NCBI GenBank assembly: GCA_029844215.1
Contig: CM056724.1
Location: 82,665,093 to 82,729,092 of the forward strand
DNA length: 64,000 nucleotides
Origin: Przewalskia tangutica
Lineage: Eukaryota; Streptophyta; Magnoliopsida; Solanales; Solanaceae
Direction of reading: 5' to 3'
Made by a program: the position numbers and the translations under genes. This document shows positions 1-10,096 of the stretch, piece by piece; the stretch's first letter is position 1; every line of letters starts with the position of its first letter. A model generated the notes under the pieces. That model worked only from the letters and a program-made list of their open reading frames with translations, ran no database searches and was not told where the DNA came from.

Positions 1-554
1 CGAGGAGCAAGAGTTGGCGCGACGGAGGGTCGGGTTGAGGCGATGCGGTCAACCCGTGAGTCTTGATTAGGTGGGTCGTTCTGGGTGGTCCCGCCAGATG
101 GTGGGGTCACGAGGGTGCTAGGCCCAAGTTTAAGATGACCATCATATGAGTTCGTGGATATGTTCGATCAGAAGCGGATCGTGAAGGCCGGGAATGGCCT
201 TAAAGAAGATCGAGGCTAGTAAGATGACCAAGTTTGGAGGTAGTGGCTCCAGAAATTTTGGGAACTGAAGTAATGACTGAAGTATGGTGCATTATCTTGG
301 GAGAGTTCAAGTGATTACGACGAGTAAGGAAAGATGTGAACGTGTGTTAGCAGAATAAAAGAGATCATTTTGTTGTGAAGTGAAGATGCGAAGGGAGTAT
401 CCTTTAGACCAGGGTGGAAGCTTTTGTGATGTTAGAGGTGATTCCTCGTAGACTTGGATTAAGTATTGGAGCGTGTGTTATTTTGTGGCCATGTGTGGCA
501 TTGGCAACTTGTTTAGGTTAAGAAGGAACTTCATCGTTATCCGTCTTGAGAAGG
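1..554 (+). pseudogene. Degenerate 3' internal region (integrase-end remnants) of Element 1
   Basis: No open frame survives. Bases 1-200 match, at the DNA level, the minus-strand blocks at about 16400-16640 and 35450-35640; in those elements this block runs into recognisable integrase-core sequence (for example GLGTQVSLS in Element 3). From about 217 the sequence matches the stretch that in Element 3 follows the integrase C-terminal module (RC of 15440-15720). A deletion therefore joined the integrase-core neighbourhood to the post-integrase tail. The last 100 bases match 9571-9660 of Element 2. The integrase assignment of bases 1-200 is inference from the related copies. No chromodomain is visible. 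Confidence 0.5.
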
Positions 555-573
555 AACATTCGGGACGAATGTT
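555..573 (+). promoter_or_regulatory. Pre-PPT hairpin (8-bp perfect stem)
   Basis: AACATTCG, loop GGA, CGAATGTT: a perfect inverted repeat ending 3 bases before the polypurine tract. The same structure sits at every internal 3' end in the window. Role unknown. Confidence 0.75.
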
Positions 574-576
574 TCT

Positions 577-589
577 AAGGAGGGGAGAA
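577..589 (+). promoter_or_regulatory. Polypurine tract of Element 1
   Basis: AAGGAGGGGAGAA lies immediately upstream of the LTR start TGTTATACCCC. This is the expected priming site for plus-strand synthesis. Confidence 0.85.
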
Positions 590-996
590 TGTTATACCCC
601 GTATTTCCAGAGTATGTACGTGTGGGCGTACGTAGAAAAGTTTGAGCCTTAAAGTTAGGCAAGATTCGAAATTTGTACACAACCCCCGTAAAGAATCGTT
701 TTTCGACGAAACGTTTTACAGAACTTGCGAAGGGAAAATTCCGGCTATGTCATTTTTAATTTTTGCGGATTTTTCCGAGAGACGAAATATTTTTGGACCA
801 ACGAGAGGGTGACACTTGTCACCCTCAAGTGGGCGTTCTAGTGGCCGAGAATGGGGAGGGTTCTTGGCATGTTTTGTGGCCTAATCCAAGGGTCAATGTT
901 TGTGAGGGATTTGTGGAGTAGGGTTAGGGTGCACTTGGCTTGATCTTGACCCTCCACTTGCCCCCCACTTGGCTTGATCTTGGCCCTTGGTTGTCC

Positions 997-1004
997 TATA
1001 AATA
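997..1004 (+). promoter_or_regulatory. TATA box in LTR
   Basis: TATAAATA within TCCTATAAATACCCC, 407 bases into the LTR. It is conserved at the same place in the LTRs of Elements 2, 3 and 5. Probable promoter of the genomic RNA. Confidence 0.65.
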
Positions 1005-2759
1005 CCCCTCCCTTGTTGAAGACTTCTTCATCCACAAATGAGTTCTAAGTCTTAAAATCCTCCCCCCCCCTCTTCTTGATGCTCTCGTCCTTGAGCACCC
1101 CTCCCCCTTTGTGAGGCCCCTTGGCCGAGAGTCTCCCCCCTCCCTAGTAAAGGCCCCTTGGCCGAGAGTATACCCCCCCCCCTCTTGAGTATTGTTCTCG
1201 TATAATACCCCCCTTTTGGTAGAGAAATACTCTCCAAGTATTGTTACTATACCAAGATACCTTAGCCTTATACCTTGTAGTATTCCAAAAGTTACCTCTA
1301 TACGTAGAGCCCGGAAATACTACCTTTTGTCCTTTTAGTCTCAAACCAAAACCCTAAGGAAAATCTTCATAGCGAGTTGAAGTATTAAGTAGAAGTTGCG
1401 TAGAACTTCTAAGGGTTGTTTGGAGCGGGTTGGAGCGCCCAGAGTTGAAGCTAAACGTCGCTCAGGATCGACATTTAAACTTGGATAATTATGGGCTTAT
1501 TGAGGTAAATACGCTTGACCTTCTTTTGTAATTAGAGTTTACATACTGTTGAAGTATAAGAATTAAGTATAAGTTATATACCAGGAAGGTATATAAGAAG
1601 GAAACTGAACTGTACTTACATAGGAATTTGTATTCTGATGACTTGTGTAGTTTGGCGGGTAGGGAAGTCACGCCAATTTTCCGTAGAATTATTTTACAGA
1701 TAGTCTAGTCGTTGATAGACTTGTGTGACCATTATAGGGTGAAGTACTGCGAGTAGCGTATTCTACTCGAAGAAGTGAAAAAGGCTAGCAGGATTACAGT
1801 ACTTTGGAGCTATTTGCTGATAGTCGATAATCGTCGCGAGGTATGTGATTCTTCCTATCCTCTTGAGCATGATATTTTAAAAAGAATATATATATAGTAC
1901 GGTAGACGTACATGTGTTAACTGAATGTAGTGTTACGGCAATGTCTTTTGACTTAAGCCTGAATAATAAGAATCTTGAAGTATTTCAAAAGATTTAAGAA
2001 CCGTTTTTGAAAGATGAGTAATACTTGGTTTTGAAAGCTTAAAAGTTATACTAGCTTTATGGGAAGTTAGGTATAACGACTTAAGATGATAAAAGGAATG
2101 GTTTATTGATTGTAGAAGTTAAGAGACTTAATCTTAAAAGATAAGAGACTTGACTTAATTAAATTGATGTGAAAGTTGTTAAGAAGTGTGAAACCTCATT
2201 CGTGAGTAATGAGTACTTGGTTTTTAAAGAATAATGTTTTACTAATTTCGGAAATGAGAATAAGTAAGGAACTTGATTTCTAAAAGAGACTTGAGGAAAT
2301 TAAAGAGTTTTTGGTTTAAAAGAAAGGCATTGTTTTGTCTTAAAATTGGTTTAAAACATAAAGTGTTATAACAGTTTTATGGGAAGTTAGTTATAACGAC
2401 TTTATGAAAACTAAAGAATGGTTTTATCATTGGTTTTAAAGTGGTAACTTGACTTTAAAAGAAGAAGTGTTTTGGTCTAAAAAGAAGGCATGGTATTGCC
2501 TTAATTTGGTTTTAAAAGGAAAGTATGGAAGTTGTTTTGGTTTACTTAAAAGATGTTAGCCACTCTATACTGCGGGTATCGGGTGACCTTTTTAAAAGAA
2601 ATGGATCCTTTAAAAAAAGAGTTTAACATACGTAGTACTTTGGGGTTAAAACCTGGACTTTGGCATAAAACGAAAGTACCTTGAGTTGTGTGTAACTTGC
2701 CTATGTTTGCGTATGATAGCCTTGTTGTGCAAGTGTTGTATTCTTATGTTACCGCGTCT

Positions 2760-3200
2760 CTCGAATGGAGGGCCGGTCGAGTTATTCTGGATCATTTTGG
2801 ACATACTGACACGATGGGTGGCCTACGGGTATGCTTCCACTATGATAGTCCATGGGCATACTGACTCGATGGATGGTCCACGGGTATGCGCCGTGATGAG
2901 GTTCGTTTCCGTTGATAGTGTTATTCCATGGACTAGCTCTCCGTGAGGTTTCTTGATCGGCCTTGGTATCCGGTGGTCGGCCAGACTTGCCGTCCTCGTG
3001 GCTGATTCGCCTGTACTGGTAGTTAGCCCTCGTGACTTGCGTTCGGTTTAGTGACGGTCTCGTGATACGCCTGGTACACGGTAGTTAGCCTCGTACTTGC
3101 CGCCGCCATTCGTGACACGCCTTGGTATCTGGTAGTCGGCTTCAGACTTGCCGTGTCGCCCGTGGTTTGGTTGTATAGTATTGTTAGTATAGACTTGGTA
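2760..3200 (+). repeat. Diverged minisatellite block inside the LTR
   Basis: Irregular units carry ACGGGTATGCTTCCA / CATGGGCATACTGACTCGATGG, then units of the type GGTAGTTAGCCCTCGTGACTTGC. They are recognisably related to the two cleaner repeat blocks in the LTRs of the 38557-62363 array. Confidence 0.55.
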
Positions 3201-3884
3201 TTCATGTGTACTCCGTGGTGTTATTATATCATAGACTGTCGGCAGTGAGGAAGGTATTCCACGGGCATGATTGATGTTGCGCGTGAGACCCGTAGTTATA
3301 TTTGAGTGATGACTACGAGGCGTGAGTCACGACTTACATGATCGCTTATTTATTGTGAATCGTAGTTTGGTTATCATACATGTCTCCCGCTTTATATAGA
3401 TCGCTATTATTTCATTCTGATATTTTGATTTCATATACTTGGTACTGTTATCTTGACCTCCTTCGGGGGGCTGCGTTCATGCCGCAGGTAGAGGTACATC
3501 GGTTGTTGATCCTCGCTCTTAGGATCACAGTTCAGCGTTGGGAAGCTCCGTTTCTCCGGAGGCTTATCTTTGGTATGTTACCCTGAGTTGTAGGTTCTTG
3601 TACATTCAGGGGTATGGCGGGCCACTGTCCGTCATGTTGTATAAAAACTCTTAGAGTGCATGAAATCTTGTTGTGGGCAGGGTTTGTAAAAATGATTAAA
3701 CTGTTCGGTTTGAAAGATTTGTATACATATATTTTATTGGAAGGTAACCGTTTGGTTGGCCTGTTTTATGATCTTATCTCTTGTTTCATGTTTAAGTTTT
3801 ATTTTCGCTGATTTTCTCTGATGTTGTATCACTAGGGTGCCCGGGGTAAGGCACCAGTCACGGGCTCGGGATCGGGTCGTGACA

Positions 3885-4652
3885 CTGCGGGAGTTCCAGG
3901 ATGATCAATCCGGGTGTGTTATCCTGATGCGGGTCTATATGGCCTATGCGGTCTGTGTGACTATGCGGACTGCGGGAGTCCAGGTTGATGCCGCGGGTTA
4001 GCTGCCCCCGATGCGAGGAATACCTCATGCGGACCTAGGTGGTCTATGCGATCGCGGAGTCGAGAATAGGCTCGCATAATGATACTATGGGCGATTGGCC
4101 TTGCTTCGATCATTAGCGGCCTAGAAAAGACCAGTTACATTATATCTATTTTGCTCTTGTTTATGCTGTGACACTATGTGCGGTTGAACTGGTTGTATTT
4201 GTAAATGGTTTTAAAATACTTTGATTTCATTTCAGTACTTTACAGTTTCACATACTTGGTACCTGTTGTACTGACCTCCTTCGGGGGGCTGCGTTCATGC
4301 CGCAGGTAAGGGAAAGCAGGTGGTAGATCCTCATTCTTAGGATCCTTACTGCAGTGTCGTGAGCTCCTTTCTCCGAGGCTCGACTTTGGTACGACTCTCC
4401 CGGTATTGTAGATATTTTGTACATTCAGGTATGGCGGGCCCCGTCCCGCCATAGTTGTTTACTTAGAGGTCTGTAGTCTGTTGTAAAGTTGGGATGTAAT
4501 CGCGGACTTGGTACATATATATATGCAGAAAGGCAAATTTTTCTCAGATAAACAGTATTACATTTTACATTTGTTTCTTGTCTTGATTCCGTGATTACTC
4601 GATGTCTACTTGGGCGGGTAAGGCACTACCACAGCCCGGATCGGTCGTGACA
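3885..4652 (+). repeat. 5' LTR of Element 2, truncated on the left
   Basis: Begins within the TATGCGG-type repeats (3885-4075, matching about 11330-11510 of the 3' LTR) and continues through the conserved LTR end block (CTTCGGGGGGCTGCGTTCATG near 4270) to GGTCGTGACA. The first part of the LTR is missing. Confidence 0.85.
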
Positions 4653-4656
4653 AAAG

Positions 4657-4668
4657 TGGTATCGAGCG
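4657..4668 (+). promoter_or_regulatory. Primer binding site (initiator Met tRNA type)
   Basis: TGGTATCGAGCG, four bases after the LTR end. The canonical form TGGTATCAGAGCA is seen in Elements 3, 4, 5 and array unit D. The lost A may be a base-calling artefact. Confidence 0.8.
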
Positions 4669-4713
4669 ATTAATCCTCGGAAAGTGTCTACGCATCAGAT
4701 CTAGTAGAGTCTT

Positions 4714-4747
4714 GATTATCGGTGTGTTGTGCACCACACCAATAATC
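4714..4747 (+). promoter_or_regulatory. Leader hairpin with palindromic loop (candidate dimerisation/packaging signal)
   Basis: Arms GATTATCGGTGTG and CACACCAATAATC pair over 12 of 13 positions (one C.A mismatch) around the 8-nt loop TTGTGCAC, which contains the self-complementary GTGCAC. It lies between primer site and gag start, where retroviral RNAs keep such signals. The hairpin is seen in the sequence; its function is inference. Confidence 0.65.
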
Positions 4748-4856
4748 GTGAGGCTATAGGATATTTAGGATTGGTTTCCATTCTTCTCACTCGAGATCGT
4801 GCTTTAGAGTTGTGTTATAAGTTGGACCCTCTAACGTATTTCTTTTCTTTACGATT

Positions 4857-6165
4857 ATGCCTCGCGCAAAGCGCCCGGCCCAGGGCGGCAAGGCGGCAGG
4901 AGAGCTGCTAGTAGGACACAGAGGGTCACGAGGCCTGTGCCCGCCTATACCCGAGGCGATACCTGACGGCGAGTCCACGACGCCGCCCCAGCGAGGTTTA
5001 GAGCGCAGCAGCGATGGGCCGATGAGACCACGACTGCACCTCCACCCCACACCGGAGCAGAGGAGATGGGTTACTGAGAGAGATGGCGCCATCGCCGGGA
5101 TCGTGGCGAACGGAGATAGGCCGACGCAGCAGCCAGCCCAAAGAAGCACCGCGGGTCCACCCGAGGTCGGATAGTTTGAGGCTACGGATTTTACGAGTTG
5201 TAGCCCGCGAGTTCTACGGGTCGAGGCACGAGGATGATCCGCGAGTTCATCAAGCGACTACGCCGGATCATGCGAGTGATCAAGGCTTCGGAGACCGAGT
5301 CAGTGGTCTTAGGTTCACATCGGCTGCGTGATACCGCAGTCGACTGGTTTGACTCGTGGGAGCTGTCTCGGGGAGAGCACGCGCCTCCAGCTATTTGGGA
5401 CGAGTTCTCGGAGGCTTTTCTCACTCACTTCTTGCCTCCGCAGATGAGGAGGGCACGGGCCGACAAGTTTTTGATGTTGAGACGCAGAGGCCCACGCCGG
5501 GAGTACAACGTTGAGTTCGATTCGTTGGCTCGGTATGTCCCTGCGTTGGTAGCAGATATGGAGGACAGGGTACACCGCTACGTCACCGGGTTAGATGATT
5601 ATTTGGCAGAGTCTTGCTCAGGATTGGCTCTTCAGTCGGGCATGGACATTGCCCGCATGCAGGCTCATGCACTTGGGTGTGAGGAGCGGAGAGGTCGACG
5701 GGTCGACAGATATCAGCAGCAGAAGAAGGCCAGGACGGCATGATCTTTTGGTAGCTCTCGTGGCGGACGGCCTCAGCAGCAGTCAAGATTTGCACCACAG
5801 CCAGCTCAGAGCACTCCTACACCATCTTCAGGACAACCAGGGTATTCGGGGGCAGATCAGGGCCCCAGGACTTCGTACTTCCAGGGTAGCAGGGGTGCTA
5901 ACCGATCGAGGTCCTCTCAGTGTGTCCGATATGGTGGATTCCATTCTGGGAGTTGTGGCCCTACTTCAGGAGTTTGTTTTGCTTGCGGTCGGCGGTCACT
6001 GCGAGGACCGTCCACCGCGGCAGCGCAGATGGTAGGGGTCAGCCTACATGGTCTTTTGCCGGGTCTTCATCCCCTACAGTTACTCGCCCCGGAGGGCAGG
6101 GTACTCATGGACTAGCAGGTCGCGGCAGAGGTCGTGGCGCGGGTCCCAATTCTAGCGGTCCTTAG
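4857..6165 (+). pseudogene. gag: gag of Element 2 (frameshifted)
   Basis: Gag forms the particle that packages retrotransposon RNA. The start MPRAKRPAQGGKAAG at 4857 matches the MPPRKATRAQKGKA start of the other copies. The retrotransposon gag core is open at 5234-5743 in another frame, with WFDSWELSRG, FLTHFLPPQMRRARADKF and YNVEFDSLARYVPAL. It ends in a basic stretch (QQQKKARTA) and a stop at 5743. A zinc-knuckle region follows in a different frame at about 5921-6000 (CVRYGGFHSGSC...CFACGRRS), with the second knuckle degraded. At least three frame changes separate these blocks, so no intact Gag could be made unless some indels are sequencing errors. The downstream protease appears to have continued the same long frame originally. 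Confidence 0.85.
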
Positions 6166-6228
6166 AACCGCATTTATGCCCTGTCCAGCCGCCAGGACCA
6201 GGAGGCATCGCCGGATGTCGTCACAGGT

Positions 6229-6715
6229 ACTTTATCAGTTTCATGTTGTGACGTGTATGCTTTGATAGATCCGGGTTCTACTCTGTCCTATATATCTCCC
6301 CTTATTGCTAGTAGGATAGGGATAGAGCCTGAGTCCATAGACCCTTTCGAGGTAGCTACGCCAGTGGGTGATTCAGTGGTAGATCGGTGGGTATATAGGG
6401 CTTGCCCAGTGACTATATGCAGTCGTCAGACCCTTGCCGACTTGGTAGAGTTGGACCTGACCGATTTCGATGTGATTATGGGTATGGATTGGCTAGCTTC
6501 TTGCTACGCCAATGTGGACTGCAGGGCGAGGTTGGTACGGTTCCAGTTTCCCGGGGAGCCGGTTGTTGAGTGGGAGGGGAACACTGTGTCGCCGAGGGGT
6601 AGGTTTATTTCCTACCTCAAGGCTAGAAAGATGGTGCAGAAGGGGTATATCTACCATCTCATTCGGGTGTTTGATACTGAGGTTGCGGTACCAGATTTTG
6701 ATCGATTCAGAGTCG
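6229..6715 (+). pseudogene. pol: Aspartic protease domain of Element 2
   Basis: This protease would cut the Gag-Pol polyprotein. The frame open from 6253 shows the catalytic motif IDPGSTLSYISP (D-P-G-S is the usual variant in this gypsy lineage), then VATPVGDSVV and the flap/core motif VIMGMDWLASCYANVDC. The catalytic Asp is kept. The open stretch runs on to 6864 and into the linker before RT (RVEEFPDVF at about 6709), but the sequence after it is scrambled by small indels. The nominal start at 6253 is only the first ATG after a frame change; family context says the domain should be an internal part of a polyprotein. Confidence 0.88.
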
Positions 6716-7573
6716 AAGAGTTCCCGGATGTGTTTCGGATGACCTCGGGTATCCTCCCGAGAGGAGATAGAGTTTTGTATCGATGTCTTTGCGGACACTC
6801 GACCTATTTCCATTCCGCCATACGTAATGACACTGCCGAGTTAAGAGAGTTGAAGGACCGGTGAGAGATTTGGAGAAGCGGCTTCATCAGCCTAGTGTTT
6901 CTCCCCGGGAACGCCAGATTGTTCGTGAAGAAGAAGGGCGGGGCGTTGCGCGTGTGTTGATTACTGAGCGGTGAACAAGGTGACTATTAAGAACAGATAC
7001 CCCCTTCCCAGGATTGATGATTTGTTCGACCAGTTGCAGGGTGCGAGATGTTTCTCCAGGATTGATCTGCGATCGGGCTATCATCAGGTGCGAGTTAGAG
7101 AGGCGGATGTCCCAGGATCGCATTCGGACGTGACGCACTATGAGTTCAGGGTTATGTATTTTGGTTTGACCAATGCTCCGGCGGTATTTATGGATTTGAT
7201 GAACCGAGTGTTCAAGCCATTTTTGGATACGTTTGTGATAGTATTCATTTATGACATCTTGGTTTATTCTCTCTTAGAGCAGGAGCATGCGGAGCATTTG
7301 GCGATCGGCCTTGAGTTCTCCAGACCAGCCAGTTACGCCAAGTTTTCCAAATGTGAGTTTTGGTTGGCTTCGGTGGCTTTTCTTGGGCACATTGTCGGGG
7401 CCGATGGTGTTCGGGTGGATACGGCCAAGATCGAGACAGTCAGGAGTTGGCCTAGACCTACTACACCGACAGAGGTACTCAGCTTTCTGGGCCTTGCGGG
7501 TTATTATCGGCGGTTCGTGGAGAAGTTTGCTTCTATTTGTGCACCATTGACTAGGCGGACTCGTAAGCGCTAA
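6716..7573 (+). pseudogene. pol: Reverse transcriptase of Element 2 (catalytic Asp changed)
   Basis: The first third (to about 6970) is frameshifted, with FVKKKGG visible near 6926. From 6971 an open block carries NRYPLPRIDDLFDQL, IDLRSGYHQ, FGLTNAP, FIYDILVYS, YAKFSKCEFWL, FLGHIVGADG and FLGLAGYYRRFVE, all diagnostic of gypsy RT. The first catalytic Asp (IDLRSG) is present. The paired Asp box, normally F-I-D-D, reads F-I-Y-D: the codon at 7250-7252 is TAT where GAT is expected, which should abolish polymerisation. The block ends at a stop near 7573 just before the RNase H linker. It is a dead copy of a formerly functional domain. Confidence 0.93.
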
Positions 7574-8020
7574 GTTTGATGGTGATGCTTGTGAGTAGGG
7601 TTTCCAGTTACTGAAGGAGAGGCTGACGACCGCCCCAGTTCTTACTCTTCCTGAGGGTCTTGCCGGCTATGTGGTGTATTGTTATGCGTCAGGCATCGGG
7701 CTTGGATGTGTGTTGATGCAGCAGGGTAAGGTTATAGCGTACGCATCCCGACAGCTTAAGAAGCATGAGAGGAACTACCCCACCCATGATTTGGAGTTGG
7801 CAGCGGTGATTCACGCCTTGAAGATCTGGAGGCACTATTTGTATGGAGTTCACATGGATATTTACACAGACCACAAGAGCCTCCAATATATCTTCAGCCA
7901 GAGGGAGCTGAACTTACGACAGAGACGGTGGTTAGAGTTACTCAAGGATTATGATGTCGATATCCTGTACCACCCAGGGAAGGCCAATGTTGTGGCAGAT
8001 GCCCTTAGTCGTAGGTCGAT
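7574..8020 (+). pseudogene. pol: RNase H domain of Element 2
   Basis: This domain degrades the RNA strand during reverse transcription. After a stop at 7596-7598, one frame stays open from the linker (LLKERLTTAPVLTLPEG) through VIAYASRQLKKHERNYP, HDLELAAVIHALKIWRHYLY, YTDHKSLQYIF, LNLRQRRWLELLKDYD and HPGKANVVADALSRR. This is the standard RT-linked RNase H. The first catalytic Asp (normally Y-x-D-A-S) reads Y-C-Y-A-S with codon TAT at 7683-7685, again a G-to-T change. The Glu of DLELAAV and the Asp of TDHKSL are kept. The frame continues without a stop into integrase to 8744, the longest open stretch in the window. Confidence 0.93.
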
Positions 8021-9060
8021 GGGGAGTCTATCAGATGTGCAGCCAGAGAGGAGGGGCATGGTCCGCGAGTTGCATCAGCTAGCGAGTCTTGGAGTCCGAT
8101 TGATTGATTCTGATAGTAGTGGGGTTCAAGTTCGAGAGGTTGCCGAGTCTTCCATCGTCGAGGAGGTGAAGAGGCAACAGTTTGAGGATCCGGTTTTGAC
8201 ACGGTATCGTGATACAGATCTTTGTGAGGGGAAGGGTTCTTTTGAGGTAGCACCTGATGGGGTGCTAAGGTTTGAGGGCAGGTTGTGTGTTCGGATATTC
8301 CGGACTTGGCAAAGAGTTCTAGGGAAGCACACAGCGCGGCGTTACTCTATCCATCCGGTCGACAAAGATGTACCACGACCTCGATCGTGTATTGGTGGGA
8401 TGGCACGAAGAGGACGTCGCGAGTTTGTTGCTTTCGATTCCGTGTTGTCGGTGAAGGTAGAGCACGAGACACAGTGGGTTGTTGCAGCGATAGAGATCCC
8501 GACACGGAAGTGGGAGGTGATCAACATGGACTTTATCACGGGTTACCTCGCACTCAGGAAACATGATTCTATTTGGGTTATCGTCGACGGTGTGAAAATC
8601 AGCCCACTTTCTTCCGGGGACGACTTTTTCGCCAATGATTATGCCGGACTTTACATCAGAGATCGTGAGATCAGATGGTCCCTATTTATATCATATCCGA
8701 TCGGCGAGCCAGTTACGCTAACTGGTCTTTCCGAAAGGGATTAGGGACGCAGTGAGCCTCGATCGCATTCCACCCTCGGGACGGACGACAAAGCGAGCGT
8801 ACTATCAAGACACTCGAGGATATGCTACGAGCTTGTTATTGACTTGTGGTACCTGGAGGATCATTTTCCTCTAGTTGAGTTTGCGTATAATAATAGCTAC
8901 CACTCCGATTCGGATGACGCCTTATGAGGCCTTGTATGGGAGGAAGTGCAGATCGCGATAGGCTGGTTTGATGTGGGCGAGTGCAATTAGTGGGACCAGA
9001 CTTGATACACAGCGATGGATAAGGTGAAGCTTATCCAGAGCGCTTATCGACACTCGAGTC
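8021..9060 (+). pseudogene. pol: Integrase (zinc-binding and core) of Element 2, degraded
   Basis: Integrase inserts the cDNA into the genome. The frame to 8744 keeps the linker after RNase H, a remnant of the HHCC zinc domain (ARRYSIHPV; the CxxC part is lost, reading AFDSVLSVKVEHE) and the start of the catalytic core (WEVINMDFITGYL with the first catalytic Asp, then HDSIWVIVDG). The second half is frameshifted: fragments near 8690-8940 correspond to the region normally holding the second Asp and the Glu, and MTPYEALYGRKCRSR is readable near 8910-8960. Further fragments of the VKLIQ region follow near 9015-9060. Non-functional. Confidence 0.85.
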
Positions 9061-9555
9061 GGCAAGTCGTATGCAGATCATCGTCGTCGGCATCTGGAGT
9101 TTGAGGTTGATGATTGGGTTTTCCTGAAGGTGTCACCCATGAAGGGTGTGATGAGATTTGGCAGGAAAGGGAAGCTCAGCCCAAGGTACATTGGGCCTTA
9201 TCAGATTGTCCGCAGGGTAGGCAAGGTTGCCTACGAGTTGGATCTGCCGTCCGATCTGGAGGCAGTGCATCCGGTTTTCCATGTTTCTATGCTGAGGAGA
9301 TGTATCGGGGATCCATCTAGAGTGCACCCGATTGACGATGTCCAGGAGACCGAGGGGTTATCGTATGAGGAGATTCCCATGGCGATACTTGATCGTCAGG
9401 TTAGGCGTCTGCGGACGAAGGATGTGGTTTCCGTCAAGGTCTTATGGCGGAACGAGCACAGAGAGGAGATGACGTGGGAAGCAGAGGAGGACATGAGGCA
9501 GAAGTATCCTCACTTATTCCCCACACCTCCAGGTAACTCACTTTCCTACTTGTAA
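9061..9555 (+). pseudogene. pol: Integrase C-terminal GPY/F module and chromodomain of Element 2
   Basis: The frame runs from KSYADHRRRHLEFEVDDWVF (about 9065) into a block open to 9555. It shows MRFGRKGKLSPRYIGPYQI (GPY/F module), VAYELDLPSDL, VHPVFHVSMLRRC and then a chromodomain-like end, ILDRQVRRLRTKDVVSVKVL followed by WRNEHREEMTWEAEEDM. Chromodomains on integrase define chromoviruses and are thought to guide insertion by binding histone marks. This module is intact over about 140 residues and is the best-preserved coding piece in the window. It ends with a stop after SLSYL, 104 bases before the pre-PPT hairpin. Confidence 0.92.
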
Positions 9556-9658
9556 ATTTTCTTTGGCATATGTACTTAAGTGTTGTATTGTGGCCATGTG
9601 TGGCATTTGCAAACTGTTTAAGTTATGAGGAACTTTATCGTTATCTGTCTTGGGAAGA

Positions 9659-9692
9659 AACATTCGGGACGAATGTTTCTAAGAGGGGAGGA
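9659..9692 (+). promoter_or_regulatory. Pre-PPT hairpin and polypurine tract of Element 2
   Basis: Perfect 8-bp stem AACATTCG / CGAATGTT with GGA loop (9659-9677), then AAGAGGGGAGGA (9681-9692) abutting the LTR start TGTTATATCCC at 9693. Confidence 0.85.
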
Positions 9693-10088
9693 TGTTATAT
9701 CCCGTATTTCCAGAGTATGTATGTGAGGACGTACGTACAATTGTGTAAGCCCGAATTATGTTAGGGACAAAAATTGTGAGCTTCCTACGAAAAGAATTGT
9801 TTTTCCGACGGAAAATTTTCCGAACCTTGTAAGGGAATTTTACGTTTTCAAGAATTTATTTATTTTGGATTTTTCCGAGAGATGAAATATTTTGGACCAA
9901 CGAGAGGGCGACATGTGTCACCCTCAAGTGGACGACATTGTGGACGAATTCTTGGCACGTTTTTGCCATGTTAAAGGCCTTAAACATTTGGTCAATGTTT
10001 TGCTAGATATTTGTGGAGTAGATAGATAAGGTTGCACATGTCCAAATCTACACCATCCACATGCTTGGATCTTGGCCATTGAAAGTCC

Positions 10089-10096
10089 TATAAATA
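10089..10096 (+). promoter_or_regulatory. TATA box in LTR
   Basis: TATAAATA in GTCCTATAAATACCCC, 396 bases into the LTR, the same position as in Element 1. Confidence 0.65.

Larger units (their letters stand above)
1..3884 (+). mobile_element. Element 1: Ty3/gypsy LTR retrotransposon, 3' part only
   Basis: The 3' internal end, a polypurine tract and a complete 3' LTR are present; the rest lies left of the window. The LTR has TG...CA ends and the same start and end sequences as the other gypsy LTRs here. Its right end falls directly within the TATGCGG-type repeats of Element 2's 5' LTR, so Element 1 most likely inserted there. The left target duplication cannot be checked. Confidence 0.85.
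590..3884 (+). repeat. 3' LTR of Element 1 (3295 bp)
   Basis: Starts TGTTATACCCCGTATTTCC and ends GGTCGTGACA. Its length is close to both LTRs of Element 3 (3297 and 3266 bp), which match it in reverse orientation. It holds a TATA box near 997, an AT-rich middle with recurring GGTTATAACGGCTTTATGG-like motifs, a diverged tandem-repeat block (about 2760-3200) and the conserved end block (GACCTCCTTCGGGGGGCTGCG near 3456). No coding sequence is seen. Confidence 0.9.

Noticed and set aside
4787..5174. 120-codon minus-strand and 105-codon plus-strand frames near the gag start
   Set aside because: The plus-strand frame is the true gag N-terminus running out of frame; the minus-strand frame is its antisense shadow.
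5191..6165. Several 70-150-codon frames on both strands over gag of Element 2
   Set aside because: Frame shadows of the GC-rich gag sequence; only the frame with WFDSWELSRG is genuine.
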